A stretch of 64,000 nt of DNA. Origin: Ariolimax columbianus. Lineage: Eukaryota; Mollusca; Gastropoda; Stylommatophora; Arionidae. The translations under genes were made by a program, and so were the position numbers. Of this stretch, positions 22,690 through 33,379 are shown one piece after another. The stretch's first letter is position 1; each line of letters starts with the position of its first letter. The notes under the pieces were generated by a model. That model was given only the letters and a program-made list of their open reading frames with translations, did no database searches and was not told the origin of the DNA. The stretch spans positions 29,783,979 to 29,847,978 of the forward strand of contig JAVGWX010000012.1 in NCBI GenBank assembly GCA_036924085.1, read 5' to 3'.

Positions 22690-23998
22690 ACCAACCATCA
22701 GTTAAAAAGGAGTTTGTAATTGTCTTTCTGCTTCGGGGGCACACGAGGTTTCTGCAAGTCTGTCTATACCTTTCTGTCTTTGGCAACATTTCGTGCAATG
22801 CCCAATGTCAGAGATGCGCAGTACAACTCATCCTCTATCGTGCATCTTCATATAGCTCTTGGTCTACCTCCGAAGTGCTGCTTCTGCGGGCATGTCCAGA
22901 CTCATTCCCATGACATGCCCCAGCCATCTCCAACTTCTCTCTCTCTTATAATTCTATCCAAATATTCTTGGTTGGTAAGAGTTTGAAATGTGATACTTTT
23001 TCGGGCCAAAGCACTTTACAAATTTAAATAAAAATATGTTTAGTTTTATACAATACATCATTTGTAGACAGATATATCAGTATGATTATGTGAAACACGA
23101 GTTACTAGATTCTCACTTCATGTTATAGATTATCAGTCTAGAGAAAGATCAGAAGGCCTGGCAAGAAGGACTAAATCAGAAAATTTATTTAGACAACTGG
23201 ACAGTTAGACACTTTCAAAGATAAGAGATTACTCTCGATAGATATGTGCGTCTGTGAGAGTTATCCCATACTCCCATCTCTCTCAGTCACCCCCCCCCCT
23301 ATCCCCGCCCCCAATGTTCAAATAGTGATACATGTATAACAAATAAATACATACGAAGACAACGAGAAGAAAGGCTGATGGAGGGAAGGAGGATAGGTTA
23401 GAAAAGGCTGTTTGAATAAAGGTATGAAAAATGTTGATGCTGTGCGGCTAAGAGCAACCTATTAAGGAAATCAGCCTTTTCTCTAGCTACAATAGAAGCT
23501 CATTATCCCAGGTGCAGGAGAGGATGCTTCTCAATGCGTGTAAAAGGTTCATTGGGGATAAAGTCCCACTAGTTGCAAATACTATGTTACTTAATGTCTA
23601 TGTATACGCGTTTTGGCACATACATATCACCAGTGTCCGAATACGGTAACACAGAAGAGGTATACTGTAACCAGCCCGATATGTTGTATGATATGACGAA
23701 TGACGAAGAAGGGATAGGCACTAGATTTGTGTATATGATAGGCCACAAGGGAAAGGAAAGTAGACGTTTAACCGTTTGGGAGACAAGGAATACATTTGTT
23801 AAACTAATGTGGTTTAGGCATTGGACTGATTATCCCATCCTGTAGAAACTATAAGCTACAAGACACATACAAGGAGACCTCTAAACCCCATTACAGAAGT
23901 GGGGCGACTATGTCAAATCGGAGTCAAGATGGTTGGAAATGAGGCCTATGCTCCAGAAATATAATCCACAAGAGGGAGCGACCACGCCAATCCAAAGT
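22690..23998. other. 3' flank of the C1q gene, unannotated
   Basis: No host exon was found. C-rich runs lie near 23289-23305. An open frame at 23573-23845 has no recognisable domain. The 3' UTR of the minus-strand C1q gene should lie here; a reverse AATAAA (TTTATT) is at 23184-23189, rather far away. Confidence 0.4.
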
Positions 23999-24196
23999 TT
24001 AATGTACAAGATAACCAGAGAAGGTGAACGTCACGTCGGAATCAGTAGGACTGTTGTTGCTTGTGCTGTCGACCCAGACTTCTTGTCCGTGGGTCAGTGG
24101 GGTGAAGATGTCGATATTTGGTTGTTGTTCCTCGCTGGTAGTCGCGATGATGTCGCTGTCTACGACAAGGCAGGCTTCCAAGCTAATTTCTGGAGC
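23999..24196 (-). CDS. C1q gene exon 4 (end of the C1q domain)
   Basis: The acceptor is AATCATTCCACAG just above 24196. The exon begins APEISLEACLVV in phase 0, continuing directly from exon 3. It ends with TPLTHGQEVWVDSTSNN, then VTFTFSGYLVH and a TAA stop. The L-x-x-G-x-x-V-W-V pattern followed by a terminal FSG-hL is the diagnostic end of a C1q domain. Confidence 0.87.
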   Translation of the reverse strand, partial: APEISLEACLVVDSDIIATTSEEQQPNIDIFTPLTHGQEVWVDSTSNNSPTDSDVTFTFSGYLVH

Positions 24197-24399
24197 CTGT
24201 GGAATGATTTGCCAACAAGGGCAGTATGTATTGTGCATGAGTGCGTGTTTGCAGGAAGGCAGGAGGTTAATTTAGTCAAAATGAGTGAATGGATAAATGG
24301 GAGTGGAGGTGGACGTGGATGAATGGACATATAGAAAACGGAAATGAAAGACACAGGCACAGATCCTAACGGAAAGGTAGGTAAGTATGGATAGGAAGG

Positions 24400-25320
24400 T
24401 TAGTTAATTGCTAGGTAGGTAAGTGGGCTGATGGGTAGGACGTTTGATTGACTAGTTACTAGATAGGTAGGTAGGTAGGTTGATAGGTAGGAAGTGATTG
24501 ACAAGATGGTAATTAGGTAGAAATGTTGATTGACGGGTTGGTAGGTAGGTAGGAAGATTGATTGACGGGTTGGTAGGTAGGTAGGAAGGTTGATTGACGT
24601 GTTGGTAGGTAGGTAGGAAGGTTGATTGACAAGTTTGGTAGGTAGGTAGGAATGTTGATAGGTAGGAAGGTTGATTGACAGGATGGTAGGTAGGTAGAAA
24701 TGTTGATTGACGGGTTGGTAGGTAGGTAGAAAGGTTGATTGACGGGTTGGTAGGTAGTTAGGAAGGTTGATTGACAGGTTGATAGGTAGTTAGGAACGTT
24801 GATTGACAGGTTGGTAGGTAGGTAGGAAGGTCGATTGAAGGGTTGGTAAGTAGATAGGTAGGAAGGTTGATTGACAGGTTGGTAGGTAGTTAGGAAGGTT
24901 GATTGACAGGTTGGTAGGTAGTTAGGAAGGTTGATTGACATGTTGGTAGGTAGTTAGGAAGGTTGATTGACAGGTTGGTAGGTAGTTAGTAAGGTTGATT
25001 GACAGGTTGGTAGGTAGTTAGGAAGGTTGATTGACAGGTTGGTAGGTAGTTAGGAAGGTTGATTGACATGTTGGTAGGTAGTTAGGAAGGTTGATTGACA
25101 GGTTGGTAGGTAGTTAGTAAGGTTGATTGACATGTTGGTAGGTAGTTAGGAAGGTTGATTGACAGGTTGGTAGGTAGTTAGGAAGGTTGATTGACAGGTT
25201 GGTAGGTAGTTAGTAAGGTTGATTTACAGGTTAGTAGGTAGTTAGGAAGGTTAATTAACAAGCTGGTATGCTGATAGCTAGGTAAAAATGTTGATTGTTA
25301 GGCTGGTAAGTAGGTAGGAA
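24400..25320. repeat. 32-bp minisatellite in C1q intron 3
   Basis: About 27 units: TTGATTGACAGGTTGGTAGG TAGTTAGGAAGG. The left third is more degenerate, with TAGGTAGG runs. The minus-strand open frame across it is repeat only. Confidence 0.93.
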
Positions 25321-25504
25321 GTACCGCAGCTGCTTGGGGAAACTCCCATCGAGCATGCAAGCAGCTTGTCCTATCCATATTAACTGGGATTTTTGCACAA
25401 GCGTATGGAAACTCAATCATTTCGACTTGTTGAAATTTTCAAAGGCAGGGACTTTGTCCTGCCACCGTCTCCTGAGCATCCAGCATAGAGTGATTACATG
25501 AAAA

Positions 25505-25772
25505 CGATTTAGCTGTTATTTGTTGTTTTTGCGTTTGCCTTATTTAACTATTCTCCAAGGCGATGTGCGTTGCACTGTGGTTTTTATTTTGCGCTTGTCG
25601 GCTCAGTGCATCCAACTTCAGCGCGCATTTAATGTAAGTGTCTGCTTCCTCCTGAATTTTCTAAAGGTTTGCTTCCCCGGGGTAACGGCCGGTGCTGTGA
25701 TGGGGATCGAACCCAGCACTTTCGGGTTGTGAGCCGTGTCACTAAACCACTAGCCCACGCCGTCCCCCATTT
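25505..25772 (-). mobile_element. tRNA-headed SINE with intact promoter boxes (reverse)
   Basis: On the minus strand, box A GTGGGCTAGTGGTTTAGTG (about 25758-25740) and box B TGCTGGGTTCGATCCCCATC (25719-25700) fit the RNA polymerase III consensus well. The body carries GCTGAAGTTGGATGCACTGA, and a tail with AAATAAGGCAAACGC and A-rich ends follows. The copy at 44369 is the same family with the box B region deleted. It lies in C1q intron 3. Confidence 0.85.
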
Positions 25773-25799
25773 AGATGTTTGACATGTCTGCTATACACT

Positions 25800-26125
25800 T
25801 TGCCTAGTTCGTAAGCCTGTTCAGGAGTTGTTAACACTATAGCACGACACACCTTTGCCTTGGTGGCTACACTGATGCCTTGTCGGTTCCGGACACAGAG
25901 CTTGCAGTCTGCCATACACAAACCTCAGCGTCCATACTTTATTTTCTGGCGAGAGTATGTTTAGGTAGATAAAGCTGTTGACTGTCTGGAGACTTTGGTT
26001 GTGTATAGTGATGTTTGGTTCTATGACTGGAGACTTTGGTTGTGTATAGTGATGTTTGGTTCTATGACTGGAGATTTTGATTGTGTATAGTGATGGTTGG
26101 TTCTCTGTGCACATATCAAGGCGCA
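25800..26125 (-). mobile_element. LINE fragment with a 41-bp internal tandem repeat
   Basis: On the minus strand, LQTVNSFIYL matches the FTYLGS region after the RT domain. RNRQGISVATKAKVCRAIVL TT matches the following conserved helix, in another frame. Upstream, the 41-bp segment encoding IEPNITIHNQS is present about three times (25980-26105), so the array arose from LINE coding sequence. The fragment is dead. Confidence 0.7.
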
Positions 26126-26724
26126 CGTTTGAAGAGTAATTTCGTTTTCCTAGAGTTGTTTGTAAAACGAAAATTTAGAGCAGTTTGTCGAATACGTGTT
26201 GATGATAGATTGCATATCTTGTTCTGAACATAAAAGATGGCTTCGTACCAGCTGCAGGTATAGCATTGCTCTGGTGTTTTCGTTCATTGTGGATGCAAAT
26301 AGGGCGAATGGCGCAATCTCGTGAAGTTCAGCCGTGCACACTAGACCGTAGAAATACGACACAGGATAACCGAAATACTATTACAAAAAACCGATGGCCC
26401 TGCCAGGATAAAATACAGGATAAAACACATCACAAATTAAACCAGCTAACTAATTCAAACGGAGAACAGCAACACGTTTGCATGAACATAAGTCAAGATG
26501 TTAACTAGTGTGAATTCCAGCCAAACCCGGGGCCTGGGGGCATCCATAATGGGCTAAAACACGAGAGCAAAGTTAGACGCGCGCCCTGTTATGTGCCATT
26601 TTTGCTGCTTTCCTGATGATGACAGAGAGAATGTCGAGCACAACCAATAAGCAGTGTTCATTGCTGGTGCATTTCCCCATGCTTATGTACACCAACCACC
26701 TGATGGCATGATCCGTCCATACTC
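26126..26724. other. Intronic spacer, nothing recognised
   Basis: This is C1q intron 3. An open frame at 26150-26362 on the minus strand has no recognisable domain. Confidence 0.4.
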
Positions 26725-27585
26725 TAGTAATGAAGTCAGAGAGGATGATATGTGTCTCCGACCTTGAAGCTGGTCGGTCCATACTCTAGTCAGAGAGGAT
26801 GATATGTGTTTCCGACCTTGAAGCTGGTCGGTCCATACTCTAGTCACAGAGGACGATATGTGTCTCCGACCTTGAAGCTGGTCGGTCCATACTCTAGTCA
26901 GAGAGGATGATATGTGTCTCCGACCTTGAAGCTGGTCGGTCCATACTCTAGTCAGAGAGGATGATATGTGTCTCCGACCTTGAAGCTGGTCGGTCCATAC
27001 TCTAGTCAGAGAGGATGATATGTGTCTCCGACCTTGAAGCTGGTCGGTCCATACTCTAGTCAGAGATGATGATATGTGTCTCCGACCTTGAAGCTGGTCG
27101 GTCCATACTCTAGTCAGAGAGGATGAAATGTGTCTCCGACCTTGAAGCTGGTCGGTCCATACTCTAGTCAGAGAGGATGATATGTGTCTCCGACCTTGAA
27201 GCTGGTCGGTCCATACTCTAGTCAGAGAGGATGATATGTGTCTCCGACCTTGAAGCTGGTCGGTCCATACTCTAGTCAGAGAGGATGATATGTGTCTCCG
27301 ACCTTGAAGCTGGTCGGTCCATACTCTAGTCAGAGAGGATGATATGTGTCTCCGACCTTGAAGCTGGTCGGTCCATACTCTAGTCAGAGAGGATGATATG
27401 TGTCTCCGACCTTGAAGCTGGTCGGTCCATACTCTAGTCAGAGAGGATGAAATGTGTCTCCGACCTTGAAGCTGGTCGGTCCATACTCTAGTCAGAGAGG
27501 ATGATATGTGTCTCCGACCTTGAAGCTGGTCGGTCCATACTCTAGTCAGAGAGGATGATATGTGTCTCCGACCTTGAAGCTAACA
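26725..27585. repeat. 54-bp minisatellite, about 16 near-identical copies
   Basis: Units contain CTAGTCAGAGAGGATGATAT, GTGTCTCCGACCTTGAAGCT and GGTCGGTCCATACT. Only a few substitutions are seen. It lies in C1q intron 3. Confidence 0.96.
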
Positions 27586-27664
27586 AGGTAATACAGTTAG
27601 TTCCTCATAGCATTTCTCCTTAGCTTCCTCAGGGCTAATCATTGCATGGTTATGTTAAAGCATA

Positions 27665-28355
27665 GGCGCTTTTCTTAGTAGCAGTGCTCATGTTGTCCAG
27701 TAGTTTTTCTTAGTAGCAGTGCTCATGTTGTCCAGTAGTTTTTCTTAGTAGCAGTGCTCTTGTTATCCAGTAGCTTTTACTAGCAGCAGTGCTCTTGTTA
27801 TCCAGTAGCTTTTACTAGCAGCAGTGCTCTTGTTGTCCAGTAGCTTTTCTTAGTAGCAGTGCTCTTGTTGTCCAGTAGCTTTTCTTAGTAGGAGTGCTCT
27901 TGTTGTCCAGTAGCTTTTCTTAGTAGGAGTGCTCTTGTTGTCCAGTAGCTTTTCTTAGTAGGAGTGCTCTTATTGTCCAGTAGCTTTTCGTAATAGCAGT
28001 GCTTTTGTTGTTCAGTAGCTTTTCTTAGTAGCAGTGTTCTTCTTGTCCAGTAGCGTTTCTTAGTAGGAGTGCTCTTGTTGTCCAGTAGCTTTTCTTAGTA
28101 GGAGTGCTCTTATTGTCCAGTAGCTTTTCGTAATAGCAGTGCTTTTGTTGTTCAGTAGCTTTTCTTAGTAGCAGTGCTTTTGTTGTTCAGTAGCTTTTCT
28201 TAGTAGCAGTGCTCTTATTGTCCAGTAGCTTATCGTAGTAGTTGTGCTTTTGTTATCCAGTAGCTTTTCTTAGTAGTAGTGCTTTTGTTGTCAAGTGGCT
28301 TTTCTTAGTAGCAGTGCTCTTGTTGTCCAGTAATTTTTCTTAGTAGCTCAGTCTA
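27665..28355. repeat. 35-bp minisatellite
   Basis: About 19 units: TTTTCTTAGTAGCAGTGCTC TTGTTGTCCAGTAGC. Variants such as AGGAGTGCTC and CGTAATAGCAG recur in blocks. Confidence 0.93.
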
Positions 28356-28400
28356 TCGGTTGCGGCATTATCTTGTATCGTGCGAATGTTCCATGTCCCG

Positions 28401-28585
28401 AGAACTAGACCCTTTTGCTGTCACCGTTCCCTTGTTCTAATATGCATGTGTTGCGTGTATGGAGTGTGACTTGTGCTGTTTATTCCATTTCCCTAGAACT
28501 AGACCCTTTTGCTGTCACCGTTCTCCTGTTCTAATATGCATGTGGTGCGTGTATGGAACGTGACTTGTGCTGTTTATGATTTAAG
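28401..28585. repeat. 94-bp tandem duplication
   Basis: AGAACTAGACCCTTTTGCTG starts at 28401 and 28495. Both copies continue with TCTAATATGCATGTG and GTGACTTGTGCTGTTTAT. Confidence 0.9.
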
Positions 28586-28944
28586 TGAGAAAGAGTCGCA
28601 CTTGTCGTCAGCCTCATCCTTTCATCCTAAACCATCCTGAGCCCTTCACCATGGTTTAGTAGAAACTGTTGGAACCAGAACATGATGTAGTGGATATCAA
28701 CGACGTTCACTCTGTCTTGCTTGCTCCGTGCGCCATGCTGAATTTCTAAAACTTGCCGTCCTATCCGTTGAACCAGTGACTTGTTTCATCCACAAAGTCA
28801 GCCCAAAGTTCAGGTTTCAGATGCTAGGGTAGACAATCACTGATGGAGTTGTCAGAAAAGAGATGAAGCTACCACTAGACTGCCTTAGGAAGACCAGCTC
28901 CATATTTCTCATCAGGGTTTACTCTCAAAACCGTTTCTTGTGTG
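28586..28944. other. Intronic spacer
   Basis: GGAAGACCAGCTCCATATTT and neighbouring words are suggestive of old LINE sequence. No safe call is possible. Confidence 0.35.
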
Positions 28945-29172
28945 TTAATTCACCCATTCTTAAATTTTATACCATTCCATGACCACACGGTTTTCCGTAA
29001 AAAAATAATTATACGTATCTAATTATCAGGGTGCAGTTTTGTTGGAGGCAGTTTTGTTGTTTATTGTGGGTCCTAAAAAGTACGAATTTAAGACGCGCGA
29101 TTTAAAAAGTATGGTGCTTCGTGTGGCTATATTCTACTAAATTTGACCTATTATAATCCGTGGGTGAATTAA
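28945..29172. mobile_element. Short inverted-repeat element (MITE) with TTAA ends
   Basis: TTAATTCACCCA at 28945-28956 is mirrored by TGGGTGAATTAA at 29161-29172. This is a perfect 12-bp terminal inverted repeat around a 204-bp AT-rich non-coding interior. The outermost TTAA on each side is best read as a target-site duplication, as for piggyBac- or Kolobok-type elements. A looser inner pair (CCACACGG and CGTGTGG) supports a foldable unit. No transposase is present, so it would be non-autonomous. Confidence 0.65.
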
Positions 29173-30181
29173 AGCACAAGTACCTCAAAACCTTTCCAGT
29201 GAACATATATCCCACAAGGCAGTGGGGGAAGTAATAATATAGTAATGACAAGATTCATATACGTGAACACGAGTGTGCATCACAAACGCTGTTATGTATA
29301 TATAGAAGTGTATATACGTAGATAGGCAAGTATAGGCATGATGGCAGATAAATAGTAATATCGTGATCGTTATCGCCATTTAGCTGACACTCTGGATGGC
29401 GATGGTCCAGATGCGTCCAACAATATCTTTTAGAGAATACATAATACACTGTTTGCAGTGTGGTTTCTGTGGCAATAGTTGTTGCATGGTGAGGTTGTGT
29501 GTTCAATGGACAACCTTTCCTCGTCGCCTGTCCTGATATGCCCAGAAGGAAACAATAGCTCTGTTATGGATAACTCAGGAACCACTTCGACGTCAAGCAG
29601 AGTCAGTTAAGAAACTATGTTGATCCTCAGCTTTGGTAACATATCCCACAGTCCAAGCTTAGACCACAACTTGGAAAGATCTTTCGATGGCTAAGTAATT
29701 GCTACTATCACCAGAATCCGTAACTGCCATTTGAATATTTTAATTTCCCTTCAAGCTACTTGTCTGACCGTTGCCATGTTTGTTTTACTTAGACACTCAG
29801 ATTCTCCTAGTTTGTGAGCTGCTCGTCTGCTTTGCGGACAAATATCCTGTCCATTGATGAGCCTCACTAATTATACGACGAGACGTTTGACTACCGAAAG
29901 TCATAGTTACTACCCGGTGTGTAGATGGATGACGTATCCAGCATTTAAAAAATGGCTGTCGGGAGTGTCTCCGTTCAAAAACAAAAAATTGTTAGAATTC
30001 CATTTTTGTAGGCCGAGTTGGTCGCCTAGTTGTTGACCGTAGTGTGCTAAAGGTTTTGACCAATGAGAAGTAATCACATTGCGATCAACATTGGTTGACG
30101 TTCGTCACAATACTTTATTTAATTCAAAAACACTGGGAGACAAACTTACCAGAAAAGGGAACAGCTTTATTTGCAACCTAT
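29173..30181. other. Intronic spacer
   Basis: No exon of the C1q gene is expected or seen here. GGCCGAGTTGGTCGCCTAGT near 30012 vaguely resembles a tRNA box A, but no box B follows. Confidence 0.4.
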
Positions 30182-30540
30182 GGGATCAAGATGCTGAGCA
30201 GCGTATGAGCTGCAGCGGTCAGCGACCCATAGCTGATTGCTAGCATCAGGGCCAGCAAACCAGAGCTGCCAACCCCTTCTACACCTCCACGAGATGATCC
30301 TGGATAACAGGCTCCAGCAGGGCAGACTGGCTAAGGAGAAGGGATCGAAGAGGGAATGTTAACCCGGTACTCAAAAAATGCTTGCTGAAGTCGGATGTGT
30401 TGGACCGAAAGGTTCAAATATCGCAGTCAAGCTGTAAACTACAACATAACGCATTCCGTTCTCTGGACTACATTCTGCTACTTAAGCCCTTTCAGGGTTT
30501 GGTAGCGGGAGATTGAGAACGAACGAAGCCAAGCCAAACC
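30182..30540 (+). mobile_element. Interspersed repeat with SINE-like core, copy 2 (long form)
   Basis: The reverse complement of this unit matches 4240-4602 over about 350 bp. It carries GCTGAAGTCGGATGTGTTGG, then ACCGAAAGGTTCAAATATCG, and ends GAGATTGAGAACGAACG. It is in C1q intron 3, a little downstream of exon 3 in gene sense. Confidence 0.75.
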
Positions 30541-30639
30541 ATTTACAACCTATGCGTCACGTTGAATGAAACGATCAATGGTACTGATGAATTATGATTA
30601 TTCTTGTTTTCAATCTTACAGAGGCAAAAATGAACTCAC

Positions 30640-30821
30640 CTTCTGATAGCGAAGAGAGAAATGATAGATTCCTTCAAATGGAGCGTAGAAAATACCACTT
30701 GTGGTATCAAAATAATTCCCAGTGTTGACAGTGGCGTTGTAACTGACAATACGTTCGTGGGTGTGGTTGCCAATTTTGTCCGTGTGCCTAGCGTAGAACA
30801 CAGCCGATTGTTTCAACTGTT
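30640..30821 (-). CDS. C1q gene exon 3 (first half of the C1q domain)
   Basis: The acceptor is GGTTTTTCCAACCAG before 30821, and the donor is CAGAAG|GTGAGT at 30640. It reads QSAVFYARHTDKIGNHTHER, then NATVNTGNYFDTTSGIF and YAPFEGIYHFSLRYQK. The spaced pattern AVFYAR...V..N.G..Fd...G.F.AP..G.YhFSL is the core C1q signature. The exon enters in phase 1 and leaves in phase 0. Confidence 0.9.
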
Positions 30822-30949
30822 CTGGTTGGAAAAACCAAGGGAATTTGTTTCGTTAGTCTTTCTATTGTCTTAAATCCGTACATTAAAACAATCCGTAATT
30901 TAAAGTGCGATATACATTTTCAAAAGACATAAATTATAAATGCCATAAA

Positions 30950-31660
30950 TATAATCTAAGAGACTTTTATAAGAAAATACTTCTAAAAGCCACGGGATTC
31001 TAGAAGCAATTTCAGATGTGCTTTTAAAATCCAAATTGTGATTTAAAGGTTATAGGCAAAGGCTCGACTTCATGTCCTCGGGTTTCCCTATATGGTTCGA
31101 TCGTTCTCCACAGGACAGCATCCCCGCCTGCTGAGAGCATCACACAAAGCACAAACTCCGTAGCTCCAGCGATGAACCCAATGATTTCCTGAAAAATTCG
31201 AATCGCCTTGACCACTTCGCCACAGAGACCCACACAGAGTCAATATACTTCCGAAAGTCATTCACTTCTAATGGTGATCTACTTCTAAAGGCCATATAGT
31301 TCTAAAAGTCATGTAATTCTATGGTCGATATATTCTTAAAAACCATATAATTCTAAAAGTCATTTACTTCTAGAAGCGATATGCTTCAAAAGTCTATATA
31401 TTAGGAAAAGCCATATACCGTAGTTCTAATGGTCATATACATCTAAAAGCCATATACCGTAGTTCTAATGGTCATATACATCTAAAAGCCATATACCGTA
31501 GTTCTAATGGTCATATACATCTAAAAGCCATATACCGTAGTTCTAATGGTCCTATACATCTAAAAGCCATATACCGTAGTTCTAATGGTCATATACATCT
31601 AAAAGCCATATACCGTAGTTCTAATGGTCCTATACATCTAAAAGCCATATATACTACTCA
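30950..31660. repeat. CTTCTAAAAGCCATATA-type degenerate repeat with a 39-bp array
   Basis: Roughly 20-bp imperfect units around CTTCTAAAAGCCATATA fill this stretch. From about 31410 six regular 39-bp units appear (AAAAGCCATATACCGTAGTT then CTAATGGTCATATACATCT). The same word recurs at 32930-33345 and 38640-38750, so it is a locus-wide satellite word in C1q intron 2. Within it, 31190-31215 on the minus strand holds an isolated tRNA-like box A (TGGCGAAGTGGTCAAGGCG). Confidence 0.8.
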
Positions 31661-32929
31661 CAATAAGTTAAGTGTTACTTACAAAATCTCACCACACACA
31701 ACAACAACAACAAGAAAAAAGAAGCCAATTATATTTAAAAATATTGTTTGTCTGTCATTTGAACATCAAAGTGTGACAGGTTCATGAAGAAAGATGAATC
31801 TGTCTGGGAAAAATGACTTTTTAATTGGACTTTCCCTTCTTTCTGAAATTCTGCTCACATTGTTCTTCAGTAATCTGGATACCAGAGTGTGACAGTTTCA
31901 TTAGAAATTGCTGGTTAATAGTCAGTAACTTGTGTGACCTCCACGGGCATTGATACAATATAAGCAGCGTTGACTCATGGATAAAATCAACCGTCCGATT
32001 TTCTGCTAGGGGATCGGCGGCAACTCCTGCAGAATGTTTTCAAACGATTGACTCCTTGTTGATGGTTATCTCTTGCTGATTGTCACAAGGCGTTCCAGAG
32101 ATGCTCAATAGAGTGAGATCAGATGGGTAAGCTGACCAGTCTGTCATGGCGACATGATGCTGCTGATAGAAGTCATTAACAACTCGAGCATCTCTTGGAA
32201 GTCTTAATGAGTGTCGTTGCTTCTTCGCAACTCTGTGGATGACGATTATGTGTGCCGCCACCTCCGACTGTTACGAGCTGATTTGCATTTCTCGTATCGA
32301 AGGATCCCAAAGAGAACGGCACTGTAGGACGAAATCTGTTCTTCTGCAACAGCAACACAATGTTGTATTTTATTTCGTGTGACAGTCTATCTCGTTTGTG
32401 ACTTGTTTAGAGTATGCTCCCGGAGTCTGTAAGAATGACCGTTTTTCCTTGTAGGTGTTTAGGCTGATAAGATTCTGAGGACTCGGTGGTAATTTTATTT
32501 CCAACGTAGATCAATTCCCCCCCCCCCCCTCCCCCGAACACCCAGGTGACGGTCCCTACTATTATCACCTGGCTAATCGTGACATTCCTATTTTGATTTT
32601 TGTTCCCTTCATATCAACAATATTAGTGTGCAATGTGGTGCCTCTTTTTCTTCCGTTCCGTGCACGCAGACTTTGGCATCGGTCAGTAGATATTTAGATT
32701 TTACCCAAAAAAAAATCCAAAATGACATCTCTTCATCCCAATTAGGAATCCCTTTTACAACAAGGACTTCACGTTCCTTCACCATGTATACTTTCAGTTT
32801 GTAACTGGGGCAGTGTGACGCCCAGTCTATAATCGATAATTGACAGAACTAACTAAAGTAAAGATATTTGTGTCTTGAATCCATGCTTGCATCCGTGTTG
32901 ATCGACATGGTACATTAACTCATAAAAAC
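31661..32929. other. Intronic spacer
   Basis: No exon is supported. A C run lies at about 32517-32531. Open frames on the minus strand (32040-32358) show no recognisable domain, though the region 31760-32340 may derive from an old transposon. Confidence 0.4.
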
Positions 32930-33345
32930 AATATCATTTTTAAAGTGATACACATTTAAAAGCCTTATGCCTCTAGAAATGCTGTACACTTATATAAGAC
33001 CATGCACTTCTGAAATAACCATTTACTTGTAAAAGCGATACACAATGAGGAATTACCAAAAAAATACCTTAATATGGCATAATCTGTTAATAAAGAAATA
33101 TTAAGGTTACATTTGGGGGACTACCTCCTAAATCCAATACCCATTTTCTAAAAACCAAATCTGTCTAGGTACCGATTATTTCTAAAAGCCATATATTTAT
33201 ATAAGCCATATATTTAATTTGTAAAGACCATTTAATCTCAAAAGCCAAATACGTTCAAAAGCCATACATTTCTAAAAGCCATATATTTAAACAAATATGT
33301 ACGAGAACCATATTTTTCTTAAAGCTATATACTTCACTAGTAAAT
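32930..33345. repeat. CTTCTAAAAGCCATATA-type degenerate repeat, second block
   Basis: Diverged units of the same word as in 30950-31660 (TCTAAAAGCCATATATTT and similar). It directly borders the left side of the large inverted repeat. Confidence 0.7.
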
Positions 33346-33379
33346 AATGCTCCCTTCAGGACAGAATAGTAAAGTTGCA

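Noticed and set aside
23573..24322. Plus-strand open frames opposite C1q exon 4
   Set aside because: 23573-23845 has no recognisable domain, and 23933-24322 is the shadow of the real exon on the minus strand.
31024..31233. Extra exon of the C1q gene
   Set aside because: The frame lacks C1q residues, and exons 3 and 4 already join in phase to complete the domain. Part of it resembles a tRNA-like SINE head.
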